Shown here: positions 1 through 6,968 of the stretch, in pieces
Position numbering within the stretch: the first letter of the stretch is position 1
How the letters are laid out: each line of letters begins with the position of its first letter
NCBI GenBank assembly: GCA_934202965.1
Contig: CAKPYN010000032.1
Span: 1 to 11,459, forward strand
DNA from: an uncultured Megasphaera sp.
GTDB taxonomy: Bacteria > Bacillota > Negativicutes > Veillonellales > Megasphaeraceae
Reading direction: 5' to 3'
Length of the DNA: 11,459 nucleotides
Program-made: the position numbers and the translations under genes
Notes under the pieces: model-generated
The model's input: the letters and a program-made list of their open reading frames with translations, nothing else
The model's database searches: none
What the model was told of the DNA's origin: nothing

Positions 1-84
1 CATAACGCATAACGTACCGTGGGTCGCACGGGAATCTACGCCTGTGGAGAGAGTGTAAGCCGCAGCAGTTCCTCGGAACTGTAG
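1..84 (+). pseudogene. tnpB: tnpB (RNA-guided nuclease/IS accessory protein) 3' remnant
   Basis: Frame 1 from position 13 to the TAG at 82-84 reads RTVGRTGIYACGES followed by a Ser-rich tail. This matches the usual C-terminus of TnpB/OrfB proteins, where an ACG[DE] motif follows the zinc-finger and last RuvC segment. In the same frame there is a TAA at 10-12, directly upstream of the recognisable motif, so the copy visible here is not open through its C-terminus. Positions 1-14 are a perfect 7-bp tandem repeat (CATAACG twice), which may mark the local damage. Only the last residues are visible; the catalytic DED residues are outside the window. TnpB is an omega-RNA-guided endonuclease that helps retain the element; whether this copy is active cannot be judged. 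Confidence 0.5.
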
Positions 85-139
85 TGCTGTTCTCGTTGAA
101 GCAGGAAACTCCCGCCTCTGTAGGCGGGGGTACGTTCAC
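1..139 (+). mobile_element. IS200/IS605-type element, right end (left part outside window)
   Basis: The first 139 bases have the layout of the right end of an IS200/IS605 (tnpB-carrying) transposon. There is a tnpB-like tail with a YACGES motif, then a hairpin at 66-81 (CAGTTCC/GGAACTG), then a terminal GC-rich hairpin at 111-128 (CCCGCC, loop tctgta, GGCGGG), ending in a TTCAC box at 135-139. In this family the right end closes with a subterminal hairpin followed by a short cleavage tetra/pentanucleotide, and insertion makes no target duplication. The boundary at 139/140 is inferred from that pattern. The left end, any tnpA and most of tnpB lie outside the window, so the family cannot be fixed (IS607-type tnpB elements have similar tails). 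Confidence 0.72.
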
Positions 140-359
140 ATACGTATTGACCTCAGTATTTGGCGCAGTCTATGTGCAGCTTGCCTGCAAAAATTTGGGA
201 ATGGGTGCTTGGACTATTGTACTGGCCATTGCCGTGTCCTATGTATGGCAGATTGCGCATCTTCCCGGCTGGATACTTAATATTATCATTATTGTTATGG
301 GCGTATTAATTGCTAGATATTATTTCGTAAAAAATCAGAAAAAAGAAGCATCGCACTAA
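140..359 (+). pseudogene. 3' fragment of an integral membrane protein gene, cut by the IS element
   Basis: Directly after the IS right end an open frame runs to the TAA at 357-359 and encodes about 72 residues. It has at least two hydrophobic stretches, one around VFGAVYVQLA through AWTIVLAIAV and one around ILNIIIIVMGVLIA, and ends in a basic cytoplasmic-looking tail KNQKKEASH. That looks like the C-terminal end of a polytopic permease. The frame is accidentally open upstream through the IS end (a GTG at 84), but residues read from 84-139 are IS sequence, so a 91-residue protein from 84 is unlikely to be real. No ribosome site fits a start after 140. I do not recognise the family; the N-terminal part should lie beyond the element's left end. 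Confidence 0.55.
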
Positions 360-392
360 AAAAACGGTATAGCCATGGTTGTGGCTGCATGG

Positions 393-437
393 CCCTCATT
401 CTGATATACATATTGGAATGAGGGTTCTTGCTTTTTT
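393..437 (+). terminator. Rho-independent terminator of the interrupted membrane-protein gene
   Basis: A perfect 9-bp stem CCCTCATTC (393-401) / GAATGAGGG (416-424) with a 14-nt loop is followed by TTCTTGC and a run of seven T at 432-438. An overlapping weaker hairpin, GCCATG/CATGGC at 372-393, lies just upstream. Together they close the fragment ending at 359 and insulate the next gene. Confidence 0.8.
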
Positions 438-475
438 TGCAGCTTTCGTCGTTAGTAGTCGCTAAAGAAATACTA

Positions 476-484
476 TGATATAAT
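476..484 (+). promoter_or_regulatory. Extended -10 promoter for the TrpD-like gene
   Basis: TGATATAAT at 476-484 is a perfect extended -10 (TGnTATAAT). No good -35 is seen at 17 bp (bases 456-461 are tagtcg), which is common for extended -10 promoters. Transcription would start near 491, about 43 nt before the start codon at 534. Confidence 0.6.
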
Positions 485-533
485 AAATGTGAATATATAA
501 TATAAACAACAATCATAGTAGGAGGTGAAGGCG

Positions 534-1583
534 ATGTTGCGCTGTATATTACAAAAAGTTGTACATCATCAAAAGATAGGTAAAGCGGATTGTAGGTATC
601 TCATGGAACAGATGATGCATGAGCAGATCGATGATATCCAATTGAGTGCGTTATTAGCGGCGCTGACGACCAAAGGACTGCAGGAAGATGAACTATATGC
701 GTTTGCCGCAGCGGTGCAGCAATATCGACAGCGTGTGCCTATGCAGCAAGAGGTATTTGATATTACCGGTACGGGCGGCGGCGTCAAAACATTTAATATT
801 TCTACAACAGCATCGTTTGTTATTGCTTCTGGCGGCGTCGCTGTCGCTAAGCATGGAACACGGGCTAAAACCTCCCGCAGTGGTTCAGCGGATGTACTGG
901 AAGCATTAGGTGCCAATATTTTTCTCAGTCCGGAAAGCTGTTGTGAGATGATACAGCAAATTGGCATTTGTTATCTATATACACGGTATTATTACTATAT
1001 GATGAAACGAGTAGATGAACTGCAGCACAAGCTGGGAATTGAAACCATATGGGATGTACTCCGTCCAGTCAGTAATCCCGCACCAATTACGCGGCAGCTG
1101 CTCGGTGTCAATCGGGCTGATTTAGTCGAGCCTATGGCGCATGTATTGGCTCGTTTGGGTGTACAGAACGGGATGGTTGTATATGGACGCGATGGTAGTG
1201 ATGAAATATCGGCAGCAGCGAATACGCTCATTTGTGAATTTTCTGATAATCAGTATAAAACCTATGAAATATGCCCGGAACAATTTTCTCTGCCCCGGTG
1301 TCATGCTAGTGAGCTGCAAGGCGGTACGCCCAAGGAAAATGCGGCAATTACCAGACGCGTGCTGCAGGGAGAAACCGGTCCGTGCCGTACGGCTGTCTTA
1401 CTCAATGCCGGTGCAGGATTGTATATAGGCGGTGCTTCATTAACCTTGTCGGCTGGTATAAAGCGAGCCAGACGATTGATAGACAGCGGCATAGCTTGGG
1501 AAAAATTAGAAGATTTCCTTGTGATGAGTCAAAATATGGGAAAAGTAGAAAAAGTTAAAATTGCTACCTGTCAATATAAATGA
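534..1583 (+). CDS. TrpD-like phosphoribosyltransferase (anthranilate PRT homologue, atypical active site)
   Basis: The 349-residue protein has the full length and fold signature of anthranilate phosphoribosyltransferase. It has an N-terminal helical domain (about 1-65), then DITGTGG at 76-82, TFNIST at 86-91, VAKHG and SGSADVLEALG around 104-125, and GSDE at 221-224. TrpD transfers ribose-5-phosphate from PRPP to anthranilate in tryptophan synthesis. Here the residues usually used for anthranilate are changed: T109 for Asn, Y154 for His, Q164 for Arg. GTGGD has become GTGGG (G83), and NLLGPLTNPA reads DVLRPVSNPA. K106, H107, D223 and E224 remain. No other trp gene is nearby, so a different acceptor, or loss of catalysis, is likely. 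ATG 534 is chosen because AGGAGGTGA sits at 520-528; the GTG at 525 lies inside that ribosome site. Confidence 0.8.
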   Translation: MLRCILQKVVHHQKIGKADCRYLMEQMMHEQIDDIQLSALLAALTTKGLQEDELYAFAAAVQQYRQRVPMQQEVFDITGTGGGVKTFNISTTASFVIASGGVAVAKHGTRAKTSRSGSADVLEALGANIFLSPESCCEMIQQIGICYLYTRYYYYMMKRVDELQHKLGIETIWDVLRPVSNPAPITRQLLGVNRADLVEPMAHVLARLGVQNGMVVYGRDGSDEISAAANTLICEFSDNQYKTYEICPEQFSLPRCHASELQGGTPKENAAITRRVLQGETGPCRTAVLLNAGAGLYIGGASLTLSAGIKRARRLIDSGIAWEKLEDFLVMSQNMGKVEKVKIATCQYK

Positions 1584-1587
1584 AATA

Positions 1588-1596
1588 TGGTATAAT
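1588..1596 (+). promoter_or_regulatory. Extended -10 promoter for the VTT-domain gene
   Basis: TGGTATAAT at 1588-1596 is again a perfect TGnTATAAT, starting 5 bp after the stop of the TrpD-like gene. It gives a leader of about 35 nt to the ATG at 1640. It suggests the membrane-protein gene can be transcribed on its own, although read-through from upstream is possible since no terminator lies between. Confidence 0.55.
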
Positions 1597-1639
1597 AATG
1601 GGTACGGTAATTTAATTTTTTCATGAGGACACTATTTGT

Positions 1640-2326
1640 ATGACGGATAAAACGTTGGGATGGACATTGCGAATTTGCGGAGTTTTAGGTGTCATCCTTA
1701 TTTTATGGTTTATTCAGCTATTGCTGCCAGAATTTTATTCTACGATGTGGAATCTTACGGTACAGGGAGATTTAGATGGACTGACGGAATATATATCTTC
1801 ATTCGGCATTGCGGCGATTGGTGTTAGCATTTTTATGATAGCCTTTGTAAATGCCATCGGCCTGCCGTCGATTCCGTTTTTAACGGTTAATGGCATTATT
1901 TTTGGGCTCATACCGGGAATTATTATTTCTTGGGTTGGTGAAGTACTGGGCATTGAAATCAGTTTCCATCTGACGCGTACCTTGCTGCGAAATCAGGCAA
2001 AAAAAGTGATTCGGCGCAGCAATATGTTGGAAAAACTGGATTCTTACAGCTGTATTCGCACGATTATGTTTGGCCGGGCTATTCCGTATTCACCAAATGT
2101 CGTAGTGACGGCGTTTAGTGCGCTGAGTCATATTTCCTACAAAGATCATTTTATTGCGAATGCAATTGGCAAGATACCGGCAGTTATTGTTGAAGTTTGG
2201 CTGGGACACGATTTGCTGCGCATCCAGGAACATTGGGGAAGATTGCTGATATTAGTTATATGCGTTTCTTTCATTTATGTGATTATCTGGTGGCGGCGAC
2301 GCTGTATGAAAAAAAACAAAGTATAA
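1640..2326 (+). CDS. TVP38/TMEM64 (VTT/DedA-superfamily) membrane protein
   Basis: This 228-residue protein is strongly hydrophobic, with segments at about 8-30, 52-73, 77-104, 172-190 and 202-218, and a basic tail RRRCMKKNKV. The core matches the VTT (SNARE-associated) domain: NGIIFGLIPG and SWVGEVLG at about 84-104 ending in FHLTR, then FGRAIPYSPN at 144-153 and the NAIGKIPAVI re-entrant-type segment near 174-183. Proteins of this family sit in the cytoplasmic membrane; relatives act in lipid scrambling or envelope and proton homeostasis, and the exact role here is unknown. The start at 1640 has only a weak ribosome site (TGAGGA near 1624-1629). A strong terminator follows at once, so it ends its transcription unit. 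Confidence 0.85.
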   Translation: MTDKTLGWTLRICGVLGVILILWFIQLLLPEFYSTMWNLTVQGDLDGLTEYISSFGIAAIGVSIFMIAFVNAIGLPSIPFLTVNGIIFGLIPGIIISWVGEVLGIEISFHLTRTLLRNQAKKVIRRSNMLEKLDSYSCIRTIMFGRAIPYSPNVVVTAFSALSHISYKDHFIANAIGKIPAVIVEVWLGHDLLRIQEHWGRLLILVICVSFIYVIIWWRRRCMKKNKV

Positions 2327-2330
2327 AACA

Positions 2331-2372
2331 AAAAGAATGGCATCCATATTGTATGGGATGCCATTCTTTTTT
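2331..2372 (+). terminator. Rho-independent terminator after the VTT-domain gene
   Basis: GAATGGCATCC (2335-2345) pairs perfectly with GGATGCCATTC (2356-2366). The stem is extended by AAAA/TTTT to 15 bp, with a 10-nt loop and a run of six T (2367-2372). The flanking A and T runs make it potentially bidirectional. Confidence 0.88.
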
Positions 2373-2481
2373 GTAGTTTCTTTTTTGTGTGACAAGAAGC
2401 ATACCGTAGCAGCACGAATAGGTATATGCGGCAGCGTTTTTTTATCTCTCTAATTATGCTAAAATCGCATATTCGTTATTC

Positions 2482-2510
2482 TTGACATTTATACAAGATG
2501 GGCATATACT
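2482..2510 (+). promoter_or_regulatory. Sigma-A-type promoter of nifJ
   Basis: A consensus -35 TTGACA (2482-2487) and a -10 TATACT (2505-2510) are separated by exactly 17 bp. It is the best canonical promoter in the window, in keeping with high expression of a central fermentation enzyme. The start would be near 2517, giving a leader of about 84 nt. Confidence 0.8.
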
Positions 2511-2522
2511 AAAAGTGAAGAA

Positions 2523-2535
2523 AACGTTAAACGTT
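2523..2535 (+). repeat. Tandem AACGTT palindromes in the nifJ leader
   Basis: AACGTT occurs at 2523-2528 and 2530-2535, separated by one A. Each copy is self-complementary and the pair lies about 6-18 nt after the predicted transcription start. The position suits a repressor operator. It does not clearly match a Rex or other site that I know, so the role is conjecture. Confidence 0.3.
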
Positions 2536-2600
2536 ATACGAAAGAAAGCGCGTGCACCTTTATATTGTTGGGTATGTATTGTCATAAAGGAGTGTTTAGT

Positions 2601-5600
2601 ATGATTAAGCAAATTACGAGAACATTAGATGGCAACGAAGCTGCGGCTCAGGTTGCGTATGCTTTTACGGAAGTTGCGACGATTTATCCGATAACCCCCT
2701 CCTCGCCCATGGCAGAACACGTCGATGTGTGGGCGGCTAATGGTCGTAAAAACTTATTTGGCCAGCCTGTTAAATTGGTTGAAATGCAGTCAGAAGCCGG
2801 TGCTATTGGTGCTGTTCATGGGGCGGCGGAAGCAGGCAGTTTGTGTTCTTCCTTTACGGCTTCCCAGGGACTGATGCTGATGATTCCGGTTATGCATCGC
2901 CTGTCCGGTGAATTAAAGCCTGTTGTGCTCCACATTGCAGCGCGTACGGTAGGAACGCATACCATGTCTATTTTTGGAGATCATTCCGATGTCATGGGCT
3001 GTCGTAATACAGGATTTGCTATGTTGTGCAGTGCCAGCGTACAGGAATGTGCAGATTTGGCAGCAGTGGCTCATTTATCGGCAATCAAAGGACATGTGCC
3101 GTTTATGCATTTCTTCGATGGCTTCCGTACCTCTCATGAAATTCAAAAAATTCACATGCTGCCAGAAGAAGAACTCGGTAAATTGATTGACCAGGATGCT
3201 TTGTACGATTTCAAACATCATGGACTGAATCCGGAACATCCAGTTATGCGCAGTACTGTTACGAATCCGGATATGTTCTTCCAATCACGTGAAGCTAGCA
3301 ATATTTGGTATGATCGGTTGCCGTATATCGTAGAAGAATATATGGATAAAATCAGCGATCTGACAGGTCGTTCTTATAAGTTATTTAATTATTATGGTGC
3401 CGAAGATGCGGAATATGTCGTTGTAGCGATGGGCTCTGTCACAGGGGCAATAGAAGAAACGATTGATGCGCTTCGCAAAGAAGGAAAGAAAGTCGGCTAT
3501 ATACAAGTACATTTGTACCGTCCGTTTTCTTTGCATCATTTCTTCCAGGCGTTGCCGAATACGGTCAAATACATTACAGTCATGGACCGGACGAAAGAAC
3601 CGGGGGCCTTGGGAGAACCGCTGTATGAAGATATTTGCGCAGCGATGCAGCATACTGATAAAAAAGTATCCGTCTTAGCCTGTCGCTATGGATTATCTTC
3701 CAAAGATGTACCGCCGGCATCGATTCATGCTGTGTTTAGAAATATGATTTCTTTGCAGCCGAAAAATCATTTTACCTTAGGTATTATTGATGATGTAACG
3801 CATCTTTCCATTCCAGATGTACCGATTGCCATTCATACAGAAGGAACGGTCAATTGTAAATTCTGGGGATTTGGTTCGGACGGGACCGTCGGTGCCAATA
3901 AAAACTCCATCAAAATTATTGGCGATAATACGGATATGTACGTACAAGCGTATTTTGAATATGATACCAAAAAATCCGGCGGCGTAACGAAATCGCACTT
4001 ACGGTTTGGCAAAAATCCAATTCGTGCGACATATTATATCAAAGAAGCAGATTTCCTGGCATGTCATAAACAGGCGTATATGGATTCGTATGACATGGTA
4101 AGTGAAATCAAAGAAGGCGGTATATTTCTGCTGAATTGCAGCTGGAGCGGCGAAGAATTAGAAAAACATCTGAGCAATAAAGTAAAACGACAGCTGGCAG
4201 AAAAGAAGATTCGTTTTTATACCATTAATGCAACGCGCATTGCTGAAGAAATCGGGTTGGGAAGCAATCGAACCAACACAGTATTGCAGGCAGCCTTTTT
4301 CCAGTTGACCCATATACTGCCGATTGATAATGCGGTTAAATACATGAAAGATGCCATTGCGAAGACCTATTTGGCCAAGGGGGAAAAAATTATTGCTATG
4401 AATCAGGCCGCCGTAGATGAAGGCATCAAAGGAATAACAGCGATTGATGTGCCTATCTCTTGGAAAAATCTTCCTGATGATGCACCGAAGCCAGAAAAAG
4501 CCGTACCGGATTTTATCAAAAAGATTGTTGAACCAGCCAATGCCCAGCTTGGCGATATGATTCCGGTTAGTGAATTTGTACCGTATGCAGATGGTTCCTA
4601 TCCGCTTAGTTCAACCAAATATGAAAAACGGGGGATTGCATCGACGGTGCCGCAGTGGATTCCTGAAAACTGCATTCAATGTAACCGGTGTTCACTCGTA
4701 TGTCCCCATGCAGCGATTCGTCCGTATTTAGTCACAGCGCAGGAAAAAGATGCGGCTCCCGATGGTTTTGTTACGAAAAAAGCAAGCGGCAAAAGCATGG
4801 AAGGGTATGAATTCCGCATGCAAGTATCTCCGTTGGACTGCTATAGTTGTGGAACATGTGTGAATGTCTGCCCGGCAAAAGATAAAGCGTTGGTCATGAA
4901 ACCACTAGATACGCAGCGTCAGGAACAGGTAAACTGGAATTATGCCCAGACAATACGGCCTAAACAGACTGAATTGGACAAATTCTCCGTTAAGGGCAGC
5001 CAATTCCAGCAGCCGCTGCTTGAATTCTCCGGTGCTTGTGCCGGTTGTGCCGAAACGGCATATATGAAAATCTTGACGCAGCTGTTTGGTCCTCGTATGC
5101 TGGTAGCAAATGCAACGGGATGTACGCAGGCTTGGGGGGCAGCGATGCCGAGTCTTCCGTATACGACGAATGCCGAAGGATTTGGCCCGGCTTGGTCTAA
5201 TTCAGTTTTTGAAGATAATGCTGAATTTGCACTAGGTATGTCCTTATCCATGGATCAGCAGCGTGACGCTATTCGTGTAAAATCACAGCAGTTATTGCCG
5301 TTGACGACGGGCGTGCTTCACACAGCGATAGCGAAATGGCTGGATTCGATTGGTATAGATAATGAAGGCGAAGTAACAGAGGGCATTAGTCGAGCTTATA
5401 TTGATGCCTTGACGGAAGCTAAGCTTTCCGGAGAAGCGGCTGTACTGCAGCAGCAGATTCTGGCACATAAAGAACATATTATTAAGAAAACCATATGGAT
5501 GTATGGCGGCGACGGATGGGCCTATGATATTGGCTATGGCGGATTGGATCATGTGTTAGCGATGAATGCCAATGTCAATATTATGCTTGTGGATACAGAA

Positions 5601-6140
5601 GTATATTCCAATACGGGCGGTCAGTCTTCCAAAGCGACGCCGGTAGGAGCAGTAGCACAATTTGCAGCTTCGGGCCGTAAGTTTAATAAAAAAGATTTGG
5701 GCAGATTGCTGATGACATATGGACATATATATGTGGCGCAAGTTGCCTTAGGTGCCGACCCGAATCAGTTGATTAAAGCGATTAAAGAAGCAGAAGCCTA
5801 TAATGGTCCGTCTATCTTGATTGCCTATTCACCATGTATTAACCATGGTATCCGCGGCGGCATGGGCAATGCGCAGACCGAAATGAAACGAGCTGTAGAA
5901 TGCGGGTATTGGCATTTGTATCGCTATAATCCGTTACTCAAACAGCAAGGAAAGAACCCATTTATATTAGATTCCAAAGAACCAAAAGAATCGTTCCGCG
6001 ACTACCTGATGGGAGAAACACGCTATGCTGCTCTGACACGAACATTCCCGGATATTGCCGAAGAATTATTTGCTAAAGCCGAAGAATTTGCTAAGAAAAA
6101 ATACGAAATTTATAAAGACTTGGCAGCAGATGAAACATAA
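2601..6140 (+). CDS. nifJ: Pyruvate:ferredoxin (flavodoxin) oxidoreductase, single-chain
   Basis: This 1179-residue enzyme oxidatively decarboxylates pyruvate with CoA to acetyl-CoA and CO2, passing electrons to ferredoxin (EC 1.2.7.1). It is cytoplasmic, and all domains of the homodimeric PFOR are present. The N-terminal pyruvate/TPP domain has YPITPSSP (Thr32), E65 and R115. A two-[4Fe-4S] ferredoxin domain has Cys691/694/697/701 and 747/750/753/757. The proximal-cluster cysteines are C813, C816, C841 and C1079. The C-terminal TPP domain has GDGWAYDIG at 970-978 and SNTGGQSSKATP. These sit one to a few residues from the Desulfovibrio africanus numbering, so nothing essential is missing. ATG 2601 is preferred over an upstream TTG at 2565 because AAAGGAG lies at 2586-2592 and MIKQITRTLDGNEAAA is the usual N-terminus. 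It has its own promoter and appears monocistronic. Confidence 0.97.
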   Translation: MIKQITRTLDGNEAAAQVAYAFTEVATIYPITPSSPMAEHVDVWAANGRKNLFGQPVKLVEMQSEAGAIGAVHGAAEAGSLCSSFTASQGLMLMIPVMHRLSGELKPVVLHIAARTVGTHTMSIFGDHSDVMGCRNTGFAMLCSASVQECADLAAVAHLSAIKGHVPFMHFFDGFRTSHEIQKIHMLPEEELGKLIDQDALYDFKHHGLNPEHPVMRSTVTNPDMFFQSREASNIWYDRLPYIVEEYMDKISDLTGRSYKLFNYYGAEDAEYVVVAMGSVTGAIEETIDALRKEGKKVGYIQVHLYRPFSLHHFFQALPNTVKYITVMDRTKEPGALGEPLYEDICAAMQHTDKKVSVLACRYGLSSKDVPPASIHAVFRNMISLQPKNHFTLGIIDDVTHLSIPDVPIAIHTEGTVNCKFWGFGSDGTVGANKNSIKIIGDNTDMYVQAYFEYDTKKSGGVTKSHLRFGKNPIRATYYIKEADFLACHKQAYMDSYDMVSEIKEGGIFLLNCSWSGEELEKHLSNKVKRQLAEKKIRFYTINATRIAEEIGLGSNRTNTVLQAAFFQLTHILPIDNAVKYMKDAIAKTYLAKGEKIIAMNQAAVDEGIKGITAIDVPISWKNLPDDAPKPEKAVPDFIKKIVEPANAQLGDMIPVSEFVPYADGSYPLSSTKYEKRGIASTVPQWIPENCIQCNRCSLVCPHAAIRPYLVTAQEKDAAPDGFVTKKASGKSMEGYEFRMQVSPLDCYSCGTCVNVCPAKDKALVMKPLDTQRQEQVNWNYAQTIRPKQTELDKFSVKGSQFQQPLLEFSGACAGCAETAYMKILTQLFGPRMLVANATGCTQAWGAAMPSLPYTTNAEGFGPAWSNSVFEDNAEFALGMSLSMDQQRDAIRVKSQQLLPLTTGVLHTAIAKWLDSIGIDNEGEVTEGISRAYIDALTEAKLSGEAAVLQQQILAHKEHIIKKTIWMYGGDGWAYDIGYGGLDHVLAMNANVNIMLVDTEVYSNTGGQSSKATPVGAVAQFAASGRKFNKKDLGRLLMTYGHIYVAQVALGADPNQLIKAIKEAEAYNGPSILIAYSPCINHGIRGGMGNAQTEMKRAVECGYWHLYRYNPLLKQQGKNPFILDSKEPKESFRDYLMGETRYAALTRTFPDIAEELFAKAEEFAKKKYEIYKDLAADET

Positions 6141-6175
6141 CTGAGTTTTTGTATACAGATAATACATTCCAAACA

Positions 6176-6222
6176 ATACAGGAAGCAGCCGTTTTCGTTT
6201 AGAAATGGCTGCTTCACTGTAT
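6176..6222 (+). terminator. Hairpin after nifJ, probable weak terminator
   Basis: GAAGCAGCC (6182-6190) pairs with GGCTGCTTC (6207-6215), and ATACAG/CTGTAT extends the stem across one unpaired A. The loop is 16 nt. No T-run follows, so it may act as an imperfect terminator or as an mRNA 3' stabiliser. Confidence 0.5.
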
Positions 6223-6241
6223 ATATGACTGATAAAATTTC

Positions 6242-6271
6242 TTTACATGCCGTTAATGCCCATGATACAAT
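6242..6271 (+). promoter_or_regulatory. Promoter of the histidine-phosphatase gene
   Basis: TTTACA (6242-6247) and TACAAT (6266-6271) are 18 bp apart, and the -10 is preceded by TGA, making an extended -10 (TGATACAAT). It supports independent transcription from nifJ. Confidence 0.6.
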
Positions 6272-6303
6272 AAAAAAAAGACCTAAAGGCAGGCGAAGGA
6301 TGG

Positions 6304-6879
6304 ATGAAAAAAATTTGGTTGATTCGACATGGTGAAAGCATAGCCAATGCCGGAGAACCGACGCAAGATCATAGTACGATTCCTTTATCGGAACAAGGAA
6401 TCAAACAGGCCCAGGCATTAGCACTGCAAATTCCGGAAGAACCGAATCTGATTGTAACATCGCCGTATTTACGAGCGCAGCAGACAGCCATGCTGACGAT
6501 TGGTCGTTTTCCTCATGCAGCGACGGGAATTTGGGATTGTATTCACGAATTTGTTTATTTGGCACCGGCAACCTGTGTTGGCACAACATTTGCCCAACGC
6601 CGTCCCCGCGTGATATCCTATTGGCGTAAATTAGATCCGGATTATATCGACGGCGAAGGGGCGGAAAGCTATCGGCAGCTCATCGAACGGATTGAACAGA
6701 CGCTGGCTATTTTACAACGGCGGCAGGAACGATTTATTCTGTTGTTTACGCATGCGCAATTTATTAGAAATTTTTTATTGGTATATCAAAATCCTGGAAA
6801 AACAGTCGAAGAGTATATGGCGATGTTTCGCCACAGCAAGCCCGTACGCAACTGTCAGATTACGGAAATAGAAATGTAA
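6304..6879 (+). CDS. Histidine phosphatase superfamily (phosphoglycerate-mutase-like) protein
   Basis: This 191-residue protein has the branch signature of the histidine phosphatases. LIRHGES at 6-12 carries the phospho-acceptor H9 with R8. SPYLRAQQTA at 53-62 carries R57, E82 in IHEF is a likely acid/base, and FTHAQFIRNF has the second catalytic H150. The family includes phosphoglycerate mutases, sugar-phosphate and alpha-ribazole phosphatases and broad phosphatases; the substrate cannot be read from sequence. It is cytoplasmic with no signal peptide. ATG 6304 follows an AAGGCAGGCGAAGGA purine stretch at 6286-6300. An overlapping ATG at 6300 is out of frame. It stands alone between its own promoter and a strong terminator. 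Confidence 0.88.
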   Translation: MKKIWLIRHGESIANAGEPTQDHSTIPLSEQGIKQAQALALQIPEEPNLIVTSPYLRAQQTAMLTIGRFPHAATGIWDCIHEFVYLAPATCVGTTFAQRRPRVISYWRKLDPDYIDGEGAESYRQLIERIEQTLAILQRRQERFILLFTHAQFIRNFLLVYQNPGKTVEEYMAMFRHSKPVRNCQITEIEM

Positions 6880-6933
6880 AACAAGAAGGAGCCACAACAT
6901 GTTTTTTTGCATGTTGCGGCTCCTTCTTGTTTT
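6878..6933. terminator. Bidirectional terminator between convergent genes
   Basis: A stem of about 24 bp with one mismatch (A6894 against C6917) joins AAAACAAGAAGGAGCC (6878-6893) and CAACATG (6895-6901) to their complements at 6910-6933. The loop is TTTTTTTG. The A-run and T-run at its two ends let it stop transcription from both the + gene ending at 6879, whose stop codon it overlaps, and the minus-strand permease ending at 6969. Confidence 0.88.
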
Positions 6934-6968
6934 ATATGAGGTGATTATTTAGGTATCATGCGATGGTA

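Larger units (their letters stand above)
1..155 (+). ncRNA. omega RNA (reRNA) scaffold 3' part plus guide
   Basis: In IS200/IS605 elements the guide RNA of TnpB is transcribed from the end of tnpB through the right end, and about 16 nt of flanking host DNA serve as the guide. Here the scaffold would include the 6-7 bp stem at 66-81 and the CCCGCC/GGCGGG stem at 111-128. The TTCAC at 135-139 would precede the guide, which begins at 140 (atacgtattgacctca). The 5' end is off-window and the 3' end is nominal. The call rests on family architecture; no transcript evidence is available. Confidence 0.5.

Noticed and set aside
84..359. A 91-residue membrane protein starting at GTG 84
   Set aside because: The first 18 or so residues are encoded by the IS right-end hairpin and there is no ribosome site. 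The frame is a chance fusion of IS end and interrupted gene.
372..393. trp-type attenuator ahead of the TrpD-like gene
   Set aside because: The hairpins lie upstream of the extended -10 promoter and right after the preceding gene, and there is no leader peptide with Trp codons. They are better explained as that gene's terminator.
525..533. GTG 525 as start of the TrpD-like protein
   Set aside because: It lies inside the Shine-Dalgarno sequence that serves ATG 534.
2399..2440. Possible second terminator (GCATACC...GGTATATGC, then GCAGCG and a T-run)
   Set aside because: The stem is short with a bulge and the T-run is 7 nt away from it; a strong terminator already precedes it at 2331-2372.
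2565..2600. TTG start adding 12 residues to PFOR
   Set aside because: A clear AAAGGAG precedes ATG 2601, and the family N-terminus begins there; the extension has no ribosome site.
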